A stretch of DNA of 64,000 nucleotides from contig JAIRPK010000032.1 in the NCBI GenBank assembly GCA_031257015.1, positions 1-64,000 on the forward strand, read 5' to 3'. How positions within the stretch are numbered: the first letter of the stretch is position 1; every line of letters begins with the position of its first letter. Under the pieces are notes generated by a model. The model was not told the DNA's origin. It did not search any database and saw only the letters and a list, made by a program, of their open reading frames with translations. This stretch comes from Tannerellaceae bacterium. Its GTDB lineage: Bacteria > Bacteroidota > Bacteroidia > Bacteroidales > Tannerellaceae. Made by a program: the position numbers and the translations under genes. Shown piece by piece: positions 38,359 to 47,599 of this stretch.

Positions 38359-39273
38359 TCAATTAATATATGTATCCGAGCGACGCCTTAGAAAATTATC
38401 GCCGCAATTCTTAAAACCACGGATGGAAATATTGAGCGATGCGTCTATTTCAACAAGGGCAAAGCTGTTGCTTGTCGGATACGGACCTTCAATCATACCT
38501 TTCAGGGTGTAGTAATGAATCCCGTTTGCATAAAGATAGCCGCCCGCATGATGATGCCCCTGAAAAACAGCGATAACATTCCCTCTCCTTTCCAGAATGT
38601 CGATTACATCGCGGGCATTAACAACACAATACCCCTTATCCTTTTTAGTAAGATCAAGCAGCTGATGCAGAAAGACCACAGCAGGCTCTCCTTTTCCAAG
38701 CTCGGCTGACAACCATTCCAGCTGTTCACCAGGGAGAACGTAAGGCTTGGTCCAGTCGAACTCCCCGTTCTCATGATTGCGCCCCTTTTCATCATGATTG
38801 GCATCCAGGATAATAAAACGTATGTTTTTCTCGACAAAGGAATACCACGTTTTGTTACCAGCCTGCCCATGATTGCCGGTATGCTTGAGGAAGTCGGATT
38901 TACTTATGTTATCAACATCGTGATTACCGAGGACGTGATAATGCGCCCCTCTGAATTTCCGGTATTCGGTCTCTATCGTATCGAGATAAAGCAAAGTTTG
39001 CTCACGATTAACTCCATTATCCTTGAAGTCGCCCAGCTCGATGACGAAATCCGGTTTTTCCTCATTAAAAACCCTCACTGCATCCCGAAGTTTTTGTATC
39101 GTATCCACATAGAAACGATTCCCCCTCGCAGGTTTGTCAGCATAGTGCAGATCAGTAATCATGCCGAACCGGACTTTTTCGACCTTTGTTCCGGCAGCAT
39201 GCAAAGTCGAAGAACGGAAAAGAATCAGCTCCGTCGCCAGGCAACCGGCTTTAATAAACGTTCGTCTATCCAT
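38359..39273 (-). CDS. Tat-exported calcineurin-like metallophosphoesterase
   Basis: 304 residues. N-terminal DRRTFIKAGCLATELILF is a twin-arginine signal. Metallophosphoesterase motifs follow in order: DLHYAD (Asp-x-His), ELGDFKDN (Gly-Asp), LGNHD, VFLHQ and GHHHAGG. A periplasmic di-metal phosphoesterase, resembling the ADP-ribose/CDP-alcohol phosphatase branch; substrate unknown. 62 bp downstream of the GH116 gene, same strand. Confidence 0.85.
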   Translation of the reverse strand: MDRRTFIKAGCLATELILFRSSTLHAAGTKVEKVRFGMITDLHYADKPARGNRFYVDTIQKLRDAVRVFNEEKPDFVIELGDFKDNGVNREQTLLYLDTIETEYRKFRGAHYHVLGNHDVDNISKSDFLKHTGNHGQAGNKTWYSFVEKNIRFIILDANHDEKGRNHENGEFDWTKPYVLPGEQLEWLSAELGKGEPAVVFLHQLLDLTKKDKGYCVVNARDVIDILERRGNVIAVFQGHHHAGGYLYANGIHYYTLKGMIEGPYPTSNSFALVEIDASLNISIRGFKNCGDNFLRRRSDTYIN

Positions 39274-39335
39274 GTTTCATAATCAGGCCGGGCTGAATCA
39301 GGGAGATTTCACCCCTTTCCAGCTCGGAGTACAGT

Positions 39336-41888
39336 TTATTTCATTTTGATAATTCTTGTTTCCCCCTCATTGATAACAGCGGTTTTGAACTTGCTCACCC
39401 TTCCGTCGGACAGACGAAACCGTTCCAGCGCCAAACTTCCGCCCAGTACCTGAAGATGGACATCATTCTCCGCCACTCGACAACTTCCCCACGCATAGCC
39501 GTTAGACCAGAAATACGAGCCGGGCACAGCAGTGAACTCCATAGACCTTTCCGCTCCGGAGTAGTGAAAGCCCGATACCGCAAGGACACTTGACCATGAC
39601 GCCATGGCACGAGAATAGAAATGCCCGTATTCAGGATCATCAAACGGATTACGCTTCAGGCCGTCAAAGCGGGAACGTATGCTGCCGATACATTTCAGAC
39701 CGTTCTCCCTCTCGCCCACATACAACATGCCGATAGCAGCAACATACTCATATCCGGTCATCACTTCCGAAAAGTAAGGAAACGGTATCTCCAGCCGTCC
39801 CTTAGGCCAACTGCCCATAATCAGACCCGATTCATCCCCCATGACATACGAGCGCATGTTGTTAAACACGCCGGTGAAATCAGGAACATAATTATATTTC
39901 ATAATAGTTTGATACGTCTTCCGTATGTTATCAGGCTTGGCCAGATAACCAAGACCAAGGACATGCGCCATGTATTGCCCGACAAGCTGGTCAACCAGAC
40001 ATCCCTCCCCCAGCTGATATAGTGGATTAGTCACATCTTTCGCCCCCATACCAACGATTAAACCCGGATAAATATCCTCGCGAGACTTTGCCGGCATGAT
40101 CTTTTGAATATAATATTCACCGTTGAACATATTCTCGTCCGTCCACCGGCTTCCATTCTCAAACAATCGCCTGCATCTAGCCTCGAAGTCTTTATCCTTC
40201 ATCACCTTCGCCATTTCTTCCCCGGCGCGTAACGCTCCGAGATACCAGAACTGCATCTGAGGGTTCGGCCCATAATATTCTACATCCATCGTATTGTGCT
40301 GGCATCCCTCCATGACACCATCCTGATCCGCATCCCATCCGCCTTTGACCCATGCAAAGGACAAGGCCAGCTTCACCCTGGTCCAGTAAGCCGACAGGAA
40401 AGCCCTGTCTCCCGAAAGAAGATAATCGCGATATAAACGCATGACGGTACCCATTTGCCCGTCAGCGGCAGCTGCTTTCCATTCGCTGGCAAAGGCAAGC
40501 GGCAGTTTGGCGCGGAAGCTCATCAGTCCGGCAGAATCAAGACTGTAATTAAACTCGACGTCCCTCATCGTCCGCGACAGTTCGCCGAACAAAAAAGACG
40601 TCGCCGTCTCATAGTTCCAAACATGCGTACAACTTCCGTAACCCTTTCCGGAAACCTTATCAATGCCTTCCCATCCCATAAGATGTCCGGAGGCTATGCG
40701 GAAAACATTCTGCGACCGCAGATGCGCCAGGGTAAACAGCGCCGCCTCCTTTACTTCATCCGGGAAACTGCTTTGCACAAAAGCGTTGACGAAGTTCAGC
40801 GTCCGTTTTTCAAGTTCGCCCATCCTCGGAACCTCTTTGTCCAGAACATCCCATGCGTTAGCATACACAGTAGTATAATGATTGCCGACGACGGCATTGT
40901 CTTTCGCCCATGCGATACGGTTCGGAAAATGCCATGTAATATAAAAGGTGAATGTAGATGTCTCCCCGGCCGCAATCGTTTTCATCGCAGCCAGCGAAGC
41001 CATCGGATTATCATCAACCAGTTTCTCCATGTCCGTCAGCCGGCCATCATCGCTGAAATCGTCCCAGAAGTTAAGTATCGCATTGCTCCAGGCATCATCG
41101 GTTGACGAGCGGCGGAAAGTCACATTGGAGGTCTCCGTCGTCACCAGCGCGACAGTTCCGTATCCCGTGGCGTCCGGAGCAATTCCATCGGTAGTCATGT
41201 AAATACCCCTGAAAGACTCCCCTTCCCTGTACGTATTTATATTATTCTTCGGTCTTCCGCCAGGCTCAAAGCCGATGAAATTGCGCATTACTCCGCAGAT
41301 GGAAACCTCCGCATCGACGGCAGAATGGTTCGTCACCTCATACTTCAATACTGCAATCGGAATACTGCTGGCAGGAACATCACCCGGAATAAACGGATTA
41401 AACGCCTTTAGCCTTATACTCACAGGAAGTTTATCATCGCTAAGGCTGACCTGCCCCAGCGGATAAGCGGCATCAAAGCAAGCCGATGAGAATCGCGGCA
41501 GTCCATGATGATTGCACGGGACACCGTCCGCATCATTATATTCGCTTGCATGAGCCGGCCCTATCAATGCACGTACAGTCGAAACGTCCCCCTTCGGCTT
41601 CACATATATTGCAAAGAAAGGTTCCTGATTCTGATGTCGTGCGGCAAAGGTAGTCCGCTGTCCGATAGCCGGGCGGTTCATGATGGCTATGTCGCGCAAT
41701 TCCCCGCGCCCGCCTATCCCGACTGTTCCCGTGCCGATACCGCCGACCGGGAGAGAGATATTCAACAGATGCTCCTGGTCATAATGCCTCAGTACGGGCC
41801 ATTCCTCCTGTGCAACACTCCTGTCCGCCGCGCCGGCAGCGAAGATTAAGGAGAAGATAATAGCGTGTAAAAATGATTTCTTATTCAT
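39336..41888 (-). CDS. secreted GH116 family glycosidase (beta-glucosidase/glucosylceramidase type)
   Basis: 850 residues with a signal peptide (cleavage after SVAQ, about residue 26). The N-terminal beta-sandwich (about 40-360) starts with SLPVGGIGTGTVGIGGRGEL; the (alpha/alpha)6 catalytic domain follows with CTHVWNYETA (conserved Glu) and HNTMDVEYYGPN (conserved Asp), the two catalytic positions of GH116 (DUF608). It should hydrolyse beta-linked glucose or related residues in the periplasm or at the surface. Promoter box at 41942-41949. Confidence 0.88.
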   Translation of the reverse strand: MNKKSFLHAIIFSLIFAAGAADRSVAQEEWPVLRHYDQEHLLNISLPVGGIGTGTVGIGGRGELRDIAIMNRPAIGQRTTFAARHQNQEPFFAIYVKPKGDVSTVRALIGPAHASEYNDADGVPCNHHGLPRFSSACFDAAYPLGQVSLSDDKLPVSIRLKAFNPFIPGDVPASSIPIAVLKYEVTNHSAVDAEVSICGVMRNFIGFEPGGRPKNNINTYREGESFRGIYMTTDGIAPDATGYGTVALVTTETSNVTFRRSSTDDAWSNAILNFWDDFSDDGRLTDMEKLVDDNPMASLAAMKTIAAGETSTFTFYITWHFPNRIAWAKDNAVVGNHYTTVYANAWDVLDKEVPRMGELEKRTLNFVNAFVQSSFPDEVKEAALFTLAHLRSQNVFRIASGHLMGWEGIDKVSGKGYGSCTHVWNYETATSFLFGELSRTMRDVEFNYSLDSAGLMSFRAKLPLAFASEWKAAAADGQMGTVMRLYRDYLLSGDRAFLSAYWTRVKLALSFAWVKGGWDADQDGVMEGCQHNTMDVEYYGPNPQMQFWYLGALRAGEEMAKVMKDKDFEARCRRLFENGSRWTDENMFNGEYYIQKIMPAKSREDIYPGLIVGMGAKDVTNPLYQLGEGCLVDQLVGQYMAHVLGLGYLAKPDNIRKTYQTIMKYNYVPDFTGVFNNMRSYVMGDESGLIMGSWPKGRLEIPFPYFSEVMTGYEYVAAIGMLYVGERENGLKCIGSIRSRFDGLKRNPFDDPEYGHFYSRAMASWSSVLAVSGFHYSGAERSMEFTAVPGSYFWSNGYAWGSCRVAENDVHLQVLGGSLALERFRLSDGRVSKFKTAVINEGETRIIKMK

Positions 41889-41941
41889 ATCCTATGATTA
41901 TTTAATGTATTTAATATATGTACATATATGATTACCTCGGA

Positions 41942-41949
41942 CAAATATA
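41942..41949 (-). promoter_or_regulatory. -7 box of the GH116 gene (TATATTTG)
   Basis: Minus-strand TATATTTG, 53 bp upstream of the GH116 ATG. No clear -33. Confidence 0.5.
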
Positions 41950-42039
41950 CTTCCAATTTCAATTTTCGGTTTTCCGTTACCGGCGACAATGCCGCCGTCC
42001 ATCCGAAGCATACCCATACACCCGTGACGCCAACCTGCC

Positions 42040-42400
42040 TTTGAGCCGGTTCATACCGTCCTGCAAGGTGGGATAATCTGATCCGGCACAAAAACATACT
42101 GTCCCACGAGGTGGAACACCATGATCCGAACCAAAAACATATCGTCCCACGAGGTGGAACACCATGATCCGAACTAAAAACATACCGTCCCACAAGGTGG
42201 ACTACCATGATCCGAACCAAAAACATATCGTCCCACAAGGTGGGCTACCATGATCCGAACTAAAAACATATCGTCCCACAAGGTGGACTACTATGATCCG
42301 AATCAAAAACATACCGTCCCACAAGGTGGACTAACATGATCCGAACCAAAATCATATCGTCCCACAAGGTGGGACATCATGATCCCGGCCAAAATCACGC
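42040..42400. repeat. 43-bp tandem hairpin array, orientation 2
   Basis: About eight units of 43 bp reading ATGATCCGAACCAAAAACAT then ATCGTCCCAC-AAG-GTGG(G/A)CTACC. In reverse complement this is the same unit as at 28484-28782. The stem GTCCCAC/GTGGGAC or its GTGGAC variant is present in each copy, with loop AAG or GAG. Most of the gene-free stretch 41889-42552 between GH116 and prfB. Confidence 0.9.
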
Positions 42401-42509
42401 CTCCCCAGCAAATAAACAAACCCAAACCGGCAATCTGAAATCTAAAACAAGGAGAACGGCCATTCTAAAATCTCCTGCCGCTAAGTAAGTCCCCCCTCTG
42501 GAAATATCT

Positions 42510-42517
42510 TATCTTTG
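42510..42517 (+). promoter_or_regulatory. -7 box of prfB (TATCTTTG)
   Basis: TATCTTTG 35 bp upstream of the prfB ATG (42553). Confidence 0.6.
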
Positions 42518-42552
42518 CGCGAATAATGTATAACTAAATAAAAAGAATCATC

Positions 42553-43675
42553 ATGATTACATCAGACCGGCTACATGACGTAGCGGAGCGCGAGCAAGCG
42601 CTGAGGAGGTATCTTTGACGTCGATGGTAAAACTGTCAGACTTGAAGAAGAAGAACTAAGGACGCACGATCCGGACTTCTGGACAGACGCAAAGTCAGCC
42701 GAGGCCCAAATGAAAATCGTTAAGGATTTAAAGAAATGGATCGAGCTTTACGAAGAAGTCCGAGCTGCGACAGAAGAGCTGACGCTCGCCTTCGAGTATG
42801 TACGCGAAGGAATTGTCAGCGAAGAAGATGTTGATGCAGCGTATGCAAGAGCGCTCACACTGATTGAGAACCTGGAGTTCCGCAACATGCTCCGCCAGGA
42901 AGCCGACCAGATGAGTTGCGTCCTGAAGATAAACTCCGGAGCCGGCGGCACTGAAAGCCAGGACTGGGCGTCGATGCTCATGCGCATGTACATCCGCTGG
43001 GCAGAAGCTAACGGCTACAAGATTGAAATATGCAATATTCAGGATGGCGACGAAGCAGGTATAAAGACAGTTACGATCGAAATCGAAGGAGACTTTGCCT
43101 ACGGCTACCTTAAAGGCGAGAACGGAGTTCACCGTCTGGTACGTGTATCTCCCTACAATGCCCAGGGGAAACGAATGACCTCCTTCGCCTCCGTCTTTGT
43201 CACCCCCCTGGTTGACGACAGCATCGAGGTTGACATCAATCCCGCCGACTACTCCTGGGATACATTCCGCTCTGGAGGAGCTGGAGGTCAGAACGTCAAT
43301 AAAGTGGAAACAGGCGTGCGCCTCCGCTACAACTATAAAGATCCGGATACCGGCGAGGTGCGCGAAATACTTATCGAGAACACCGAGAGTCGTTCACAGA
43401 TGGAGAACAGGGACAACGCCATGCGATTACTTCGGTCCATGCTGTACGACTTGGCGATGAAACGCCGCATGGCAGAGCGCCAGAAGGTAGAAGCAGGCAA
43501 AAAGAAGATCGAATGGGGTTCCCAAATCAGGAGTTACGTCTTTGATGACCGCCGCGTAAAAGATCATCGGACGAACCACCAGACGTCCGACGTAGGCGGC
43601 GTAATGGACGGCAAGATAGACGGCTTCATCAAAGCCTACCTCATGGAATTTGCCGACGAAGTAACAAACGAATAA
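42553..43675 (+). CDS. prfB: peptide chain release factor 2, programmed +1 frameshift
   Basis: Translation starts at ATG 42553 and meets UGA at 42616-42618 after 21 codons. The site AGG AGG TAT CTT TGA C is the classical autoregulatory prfB frameshift; after CUU the ribosome skips U42616 and continues GAC GTC GAT in the frame ending at 43675, for a product of about 373 residues. GGQ (peptide release) is at 244-246 in SGGAGGQNVN. The stop-codon-recognition tripeptide, SPF in E. coli RF2, reads SPY (199-201), which I believe is usual in Bacteroidota. Releases peptides at UAA and UGA. Annotating only the second frame from 42710 would lose about 52 residues. Confidence 0.95.
42604..42619 (+). promoter_or_regulatory. 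prfB +1 frameshift signal
   Basis: AGGAGG (42604-42609), a Shine-Dalgarno-like stimulator, three bases TAT, slippery CTT (42613-42615), in-frame UGA (42616-42618) followed by C. Low RF2 slows UGA decoding and favours slipping, so RF2 controls its own level. Confidence 0.93.
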
Positions 43676-43688
43676 ATCGCCACAGACA

Positions 43689-45161
43689 ATGATTCCACTC
43701 CGCTACAAGACATATTTAGCCCTCCTTCCGGTCAGCCTCCTTCTATGTTCAGGCTGCACCGGAAGCGATTCGGGCGATGTCACAACAGATAAATTACTGA
43801 CCGAAATAGCATCCGTAGAAGAAAACGCCGCATACCCGTCCGTCGCATACAAAGCTATGACAGTATCGGGCGTGCTCTCCGCGAAAGAAGCCAAGTCCAC
43901 ACTGTTAAACGTCCTTGGCCCCGGCACAATCACTCGCCTGAACCTTTCAACCGATGCGAAGAAAGGTCGCCTGAAACTACTCTTCGATGAAAGTACCAGC
44001 GGGAGCAGCATTGAATTAACCTCCCTCAACCTTGCCCAGGCAGGATTCCCAGACGGATTCGTCGTCGGGAACACCTCCTATTTCCCGATGCCATTCTCCC
44101 GTAGCTGCCGCATAGAGTTTGAACGCGAGAGGAGCGACACATCCTCCGTCAACTACCGCATAGACTACCGTGCCTACGCGGACAGTGTGAGCGTAGAAAC
44201 CTTTTCCTTCAAGCGCCTCTCCCCATTACGCAAAAAGATTGCGCAAGTAACCCGTCAGCTACGCGAACCAACCGAACACAGAGCCGCTCAAACTCGACAG
44301 GGAGCAACCATTCTCCAGCCCGGCGATCCGATTTCCATCCCCCTCCCCACAGGTTCCTACGCCATCTACGAACTGTATATCCGTGTAGAACCACTGTCCG
44401 GCAATTACGCGCAAGCCATGCAAGACATGACGGCACAATTCATTTTCGACGGATTAAACACAGCCCGCCTGCCGCTCTCAGATTTCGCCGGCAGCAGTAT
44501 GGAAGCCAAGGCAGTAAGAAATCGTTATATCGAAGCGGATGAAAGCGGCCGCATCACAAGTCGATGGCTAATGCCATATAAAGAAGCTGCATCTATCGCA
44601 TTCATTAACGAAGGCAAACATGACAAAAGAATAAGCTACTCCATCTCCCTCTCCCCCATAACATGGGATGAGCGCATGCTCTACTTTCATGCTTCACGAA
44701 GCGAAGAAATATCAGAAGGGCAAGACAGCGCAATCATCTCCATCTCCGGCGGACGAGGTGTATACAAGGGCGATGCCATCACAATCACCAACAATCCAAC
44801 AGGCAACCCCCAACTAATCCTTAAAGCCGACGGAGATATAAACACCGTCAACGCCGGAGGACAATTACAAGACACCTATTGCCAGTCCGAAATCGCAATG
44901 CCGCAATCCCTCTTCGGCGGTACGGGAAAAGGAATAGATGAAGAAAACCACGATTACAGCACTTTCCTTCGCCTCATGCTCCTCGATGCAGTTCCATTCA
45001 CTAACAGCATGGACGTTATTATCGACAGGAAAGACGAAAATGGCCAAATGAACATCACCGCGACCCTATTCTGGTACGGCGACAACAAAGCGAGAGCCGC
45101 CCATGTTGCAACCCCTCGCTACCAATCCCTTGCATTGCCCGCATCCTCGGCAGCAGAGTAA
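43689..45161 (+). CDS. lipoprotein with DUF2961/GH172-like domain
   Basis: 490 residues. Lipobox LLLCSGC with Cys23 marks a lipoprotein. GPGTITRLNL (about 77-86) and YFPMPFSRSCRIEFE (about 131-145) match DUF2961, the basis of GH172 (alpha-fructofuranosidase/arabinofuranosidase-type enzymes). The usual acidic catalytic motif near the C-terminus (GTGTEDYF-like) appears only as GTGKGIDEE, so activity is uncertain. 13 bp after prfB, probably co-transcribed. Its last 43 bp overlap the end of the convergent nhaC gene. Confidence 0.7.
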   Translation: MIPLRYKTYLALLPVSLLLCSGCTGSDSGDVTTDKLLTEIASVEENAAYPSVAYKAMTVSGVLSAKEAKSTLLNVLGPGTITRLNLSTDAKKGRLKLLFDESTSGSSIELTSLNLAQAGFPDGFVVGNTSYFPMPFSRSCRIEFERERSDTSSVNYRIDYRAYADSVSVETFSFKRLSPLRKKIAQVTRQLREPTEHRAAQTRQGATILQPGDPISIPLPTGSYAIYELYIRVEPLSGNYAQAMQDMTAQFIFDGLNTARLPLSDFAGSSMEAKAVRNRYIEADESGRITSRWLMPYKEAASIAFINEGKHDKRISYSISLSPITWDERMLYFHASRSEEISEGQDSAIISISGGRGVYKGDAITITNNPTGNPQLILKADGDINTVNAGGQLQDTYCQSEIAMPQSLFGGTGKGIDEENHDYSTFLRLMLLDAVPFTNSMDVIIDRKDENGQMNITATLFWYGDNKARAAHVATPRYQSLALPASSAAE

Positions 45162-46615
45162 GGCTCCCTTCTCACAATCTTAAACCCCAGCGCTGCTACG
45201 GCAAGCGTCATCAACGGGCTAATAATATTAAAGAAACAATACGGGAGATAAACGAAAGCCGATACTCCCAAAACCGCTCCCTGCGTCATCCCGCAGGTAT
45301 TCCACGGTATGAGCGGCGATGTCACCGTCACTGCATCCTCAATCGTCCTGCTCAACAGCCGCGTTTCATACCCCTTGTCAAGATAAATACCCTTAAACAT
45401 ATTCCCTGTCAGCAGTATTGACATATATTGATCCCCCGTCGCCAGATTAAAGAACAGCCCTGAAACAACCGTAGAGCCAACCACGCCAACCCTGCTCCTC
45501 ATAAAGCGAATAACCGTCGATATAATACTGGCCAGCATCCCACTCGCAGTCATCGCCCCCCCAAAGCTCATCGCGCACAATATCAGCCATAGAGTATTCA
45601 TCATCCCCCCCATTCCTCCCGTCGCAACCAGCTCATCCAACGCCATGCTGCCCGTTTCGATATTCGTATCCCCGAAAAAAGATACCAGCAAGCCCTTAAA
45701 TTGCCCCTCCGCCCCCGTAGAGGCCTCCCCCGCAATCGCAGCAAGAATATGCGGCTGGAAAATCAAGGCAAAAATTCCCGCCATAACAGCCGCAATAAAC
45801 AGCGTAATCGTCGCCGGCGTCTTCCTCGCAATCAACAACCCCGTAACCGCAGGCACAAGCAACAACCACGGACTGATGTTAAACACATCCGCCAGGCGCA
45901 TCGTATAATCATTCATCTGCTCCGCCTCTCCCGAACTGTGCATAAACCCTGCGACAAGAAACATAACCAAAGCAATCGTTACAGACGGAACAGTGGTGAC
46001 AAGCATATACCGGATATGCGAAAACAATGGCGTCCCCGTCACTGACGACGCCAAAACCGTCGTATCCGACAACGGCGAAACCTTATCCCCGAAATAAGCC
46101 CCCGAAATAATCGCCCCCGCAATCCACGCATCCGAATAACCCTGCGCCTGCCCGATGCCAAGCAATGCCACCCCAATCGTAGCCACCGTCGTCCAGGAGC
46201 TACCCGTTATAACCGAAACCACCGCACATATCGCACAGGTCGATGCCAGGAAGACCGACGGCGGAATTATCTTCATCCCATAATAAATCAACGTCGGCAC
46301 AACGCCGCTAACCATCCAGCTGCCCGAAAGCGCACCGATAAGCAACAAAATAAACAAGGCCGGCGCAATCCCCGTCACATTCCTGGTAATTCCCGTCTCA
46401 ATCGTTTTCCATGGCGTCCGGCAACAAAGCATTGCAATCAACGTACAAACCCCCGTCGAAGCAAGCAAGACAATTTGGCTGCTCCCATTGAGCGCATCAC
46501 TGCCAAATATTCGTATAGAGATAAAAAGCAAAGTCGTCAGCGCCAGCAACGGCACAAGCGAGAGCAACGGCGAAGGCCTCGTCCCAAAATCCCCTGGATT
46601 TCCCTGTTCATTCAT
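45119..46615 (-). CDS. nhaC: Na+/H+ antiporter, NhaC family
   Basis: 498 residues from MNEQGNPGDF, with about eleven to twelve membrane segments. The conserved NhaC core is present: GSSWTTVATIGVALLGIGQA, AGAIISGAYFGDKVSPLSDTT (in two parts: AGAIISGAYFGDK and SPLSDTTVLAS), and SPLIPWNTCG near the end. Exchanges Na+ for H+ (or a related cation/organic acid exchange). A frame 36 nt longer overlaps the promoter box at 46649, so the shorter start is chosen. Plus strand here is A/C-rich although the gene is on the minus strand. Confidence 0.88.
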   Translation of the reverse strand: MNEQGNPGDFGTRPSPLLSLVPLLALTTLLFISIRIFGSDALNGSSQIVLLASTGVCTLIAMLCCRTPWKTIETGITRNVTGIAPALFILLLIGALSGSWMVSGVVPTLIYYGMKIIPPSVFLASTCAICAVVSVITGSSWTTVATIGVALLGIGQAQGYSDAWIAGAIISGAYFGDKVSPLSDTTVLASSVTGTPLFSHIRYMLVTTVPSVTIALVMFLVAGFMHSSGEAEQMNDYTMRLADVFNISPWLLLVPAVTGLLIARKTPATITLFIAAVMAGIFALIFQPHILAAIAGEASTGAEGQFKGLLVSFFGDTNIETGSMALDELVATGGMGGMMNTLWLILCAMSFGGAMTASGMLASIISTVIRFMRSRVGVVGSTVVSGLFFNLATGDQYMSILLTGNMFKGIYLDKGYETRLLSRTIEDAVTVTSPLIPWNTCGMTQGAVLGVSAFVYLPYCFFNIISPLMTLAVAALGFKIVRREPYSAAEDAGNARDW

Positions 46616-46648
46616 ATTAAATAATGTATTAAAATTTTTCGGATGCGG

Positions 46649-46656
46649 CAAAGATA
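46649..46656 (-). promoter_or_regulatory. -7 box of nhaC (TATCTTTG)
   Basis: Minus-strand TATCTTTG 33 bp upstream of the chosen ATG; it excludes the longer reading frame start at 46651. Confidence 0.55.
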
Positions 46657-46820
46657 ATCAAGATACAACAGCAATTCAGCTTTCAGTTTTAATATCCCTG
46701 CCCCCGGCGCCCCCCACCCCGGAACATGAAACTCAGAGCATGGAAGATGCCCAGGCAGACGCCATCAATACTATCCCCCGCATCGCCGATGGCGTTTTAT
46801 ACACCGCCAATGCGGAGAAC

Positions 46821-47156
46821 AACATTGCCGATATTTATTTAAACATCATTTATACCTGCCCCAACATCACCAATATTGTGAATAACATTGCCGATGCCGG
46901 CCTAAACATTGTCAATATTGCCCCCAACATCGCCAATATTATTCCCAACATAACTCATGTTGCCCCCAACATTACCAATGTTATTTCCAACATCGCCAAT
47001 GCTGCCCCCAACATTACCAATACCGTCTCCAACATTGCCGATGTTGCCTCCAACATAATCAATGTTGCCCCCAACATCACCAATGTTATCCCCAACATAA
47101 CTCATGTTGCCCCCAACATTACCAATGTTATTTCCAACATAAATAATGTTGCCCTT
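46821..47156. repeat. 21-bp tandem array (16 units) with a small palindrome
   Basis: Sixteen 21-bp units, each beginning AACAT; consensus AACATTACCAATGTTGCCCCC with the dyad AACATT-ACC-AATGTT. Both strands are open: plus gives N-I-T-N-V-A-P-like heptads, minus gives G-G-N-I-G-N-V-like heptads (open from 47273 to a TAG at 46902). Substitutions fall mainly at plus-strand first codon positions, i.e. minus-strand third positions. The minus frame has no signal peptide, and the repeats run past its stop. Coding status unresolved. The rest of 46657-47538 shows no gene. Confidence 0.85.
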
Positions 47157-47538
47157 AAAAACACTCAAATCCCCATTCCCATTCCCCAATAAAAAACCAA
47201 TTTCCCCATAATCATAACCGATAAAAACACAGTTGAAACAAACATTCCCCTTCCCCTGTTTTTCCTGTTCCAAGTTATAAACTCCCCGCCCAACAGAAAG
47301 AAAGACCCAAAAAGCATCAAAATAAAAATCAGGAATTAAATAAACCCAGTCAAAAAAAGATTAAATTCGAGCGCTCATTCAGGAGCAGATTTTCGATATT
47401 GATTTAGCTCATTTCATTTAACCGTAATCCAATTGCCCGTAAGCAAAAAAATGATACCCAAAATTAGTTTAAGACACTCCAAAACACTCACCGGTTTCCG
47501 AAAAAATAATTCTGATACTCATAAGATGTTGAAAAGTA

Positions 47539-47568
47539 TTTGTATTCTATTAATAAACATTATCTTTG
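47539..47568 (+). promoter_or_regulatory. promoter of the GHL10 lipoprotein gene
   Basis: TTTG at 47539-47542, 18-bp spacer, TATCTTTG at 47561-47568; 31 bp before the chosen ATG at 47600. Confidence 0.65.
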
Positions 47569-47599
47569 CGCCCGAAATCAGCATACCAATAAAAAGAAT

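Noticed and set aside
28783..42039. The interval between the inverted 43-bp arrays taken as a mobile island
   Set aside because: It holds ordinary core genes (korAB, ilvC, pdxST) with normal promoters and no integrase or transposase; inversion remains possible but an island is not supported.
42616..42618. In-frame TGA in prfB read as a pseudogene or sequencing error
   Set aside because: The surrounding AGGAGG-TAT-CTT-TGA-C is the known programmed +1 frameshift and the downstream frame continues the RF2 sequence exactly.
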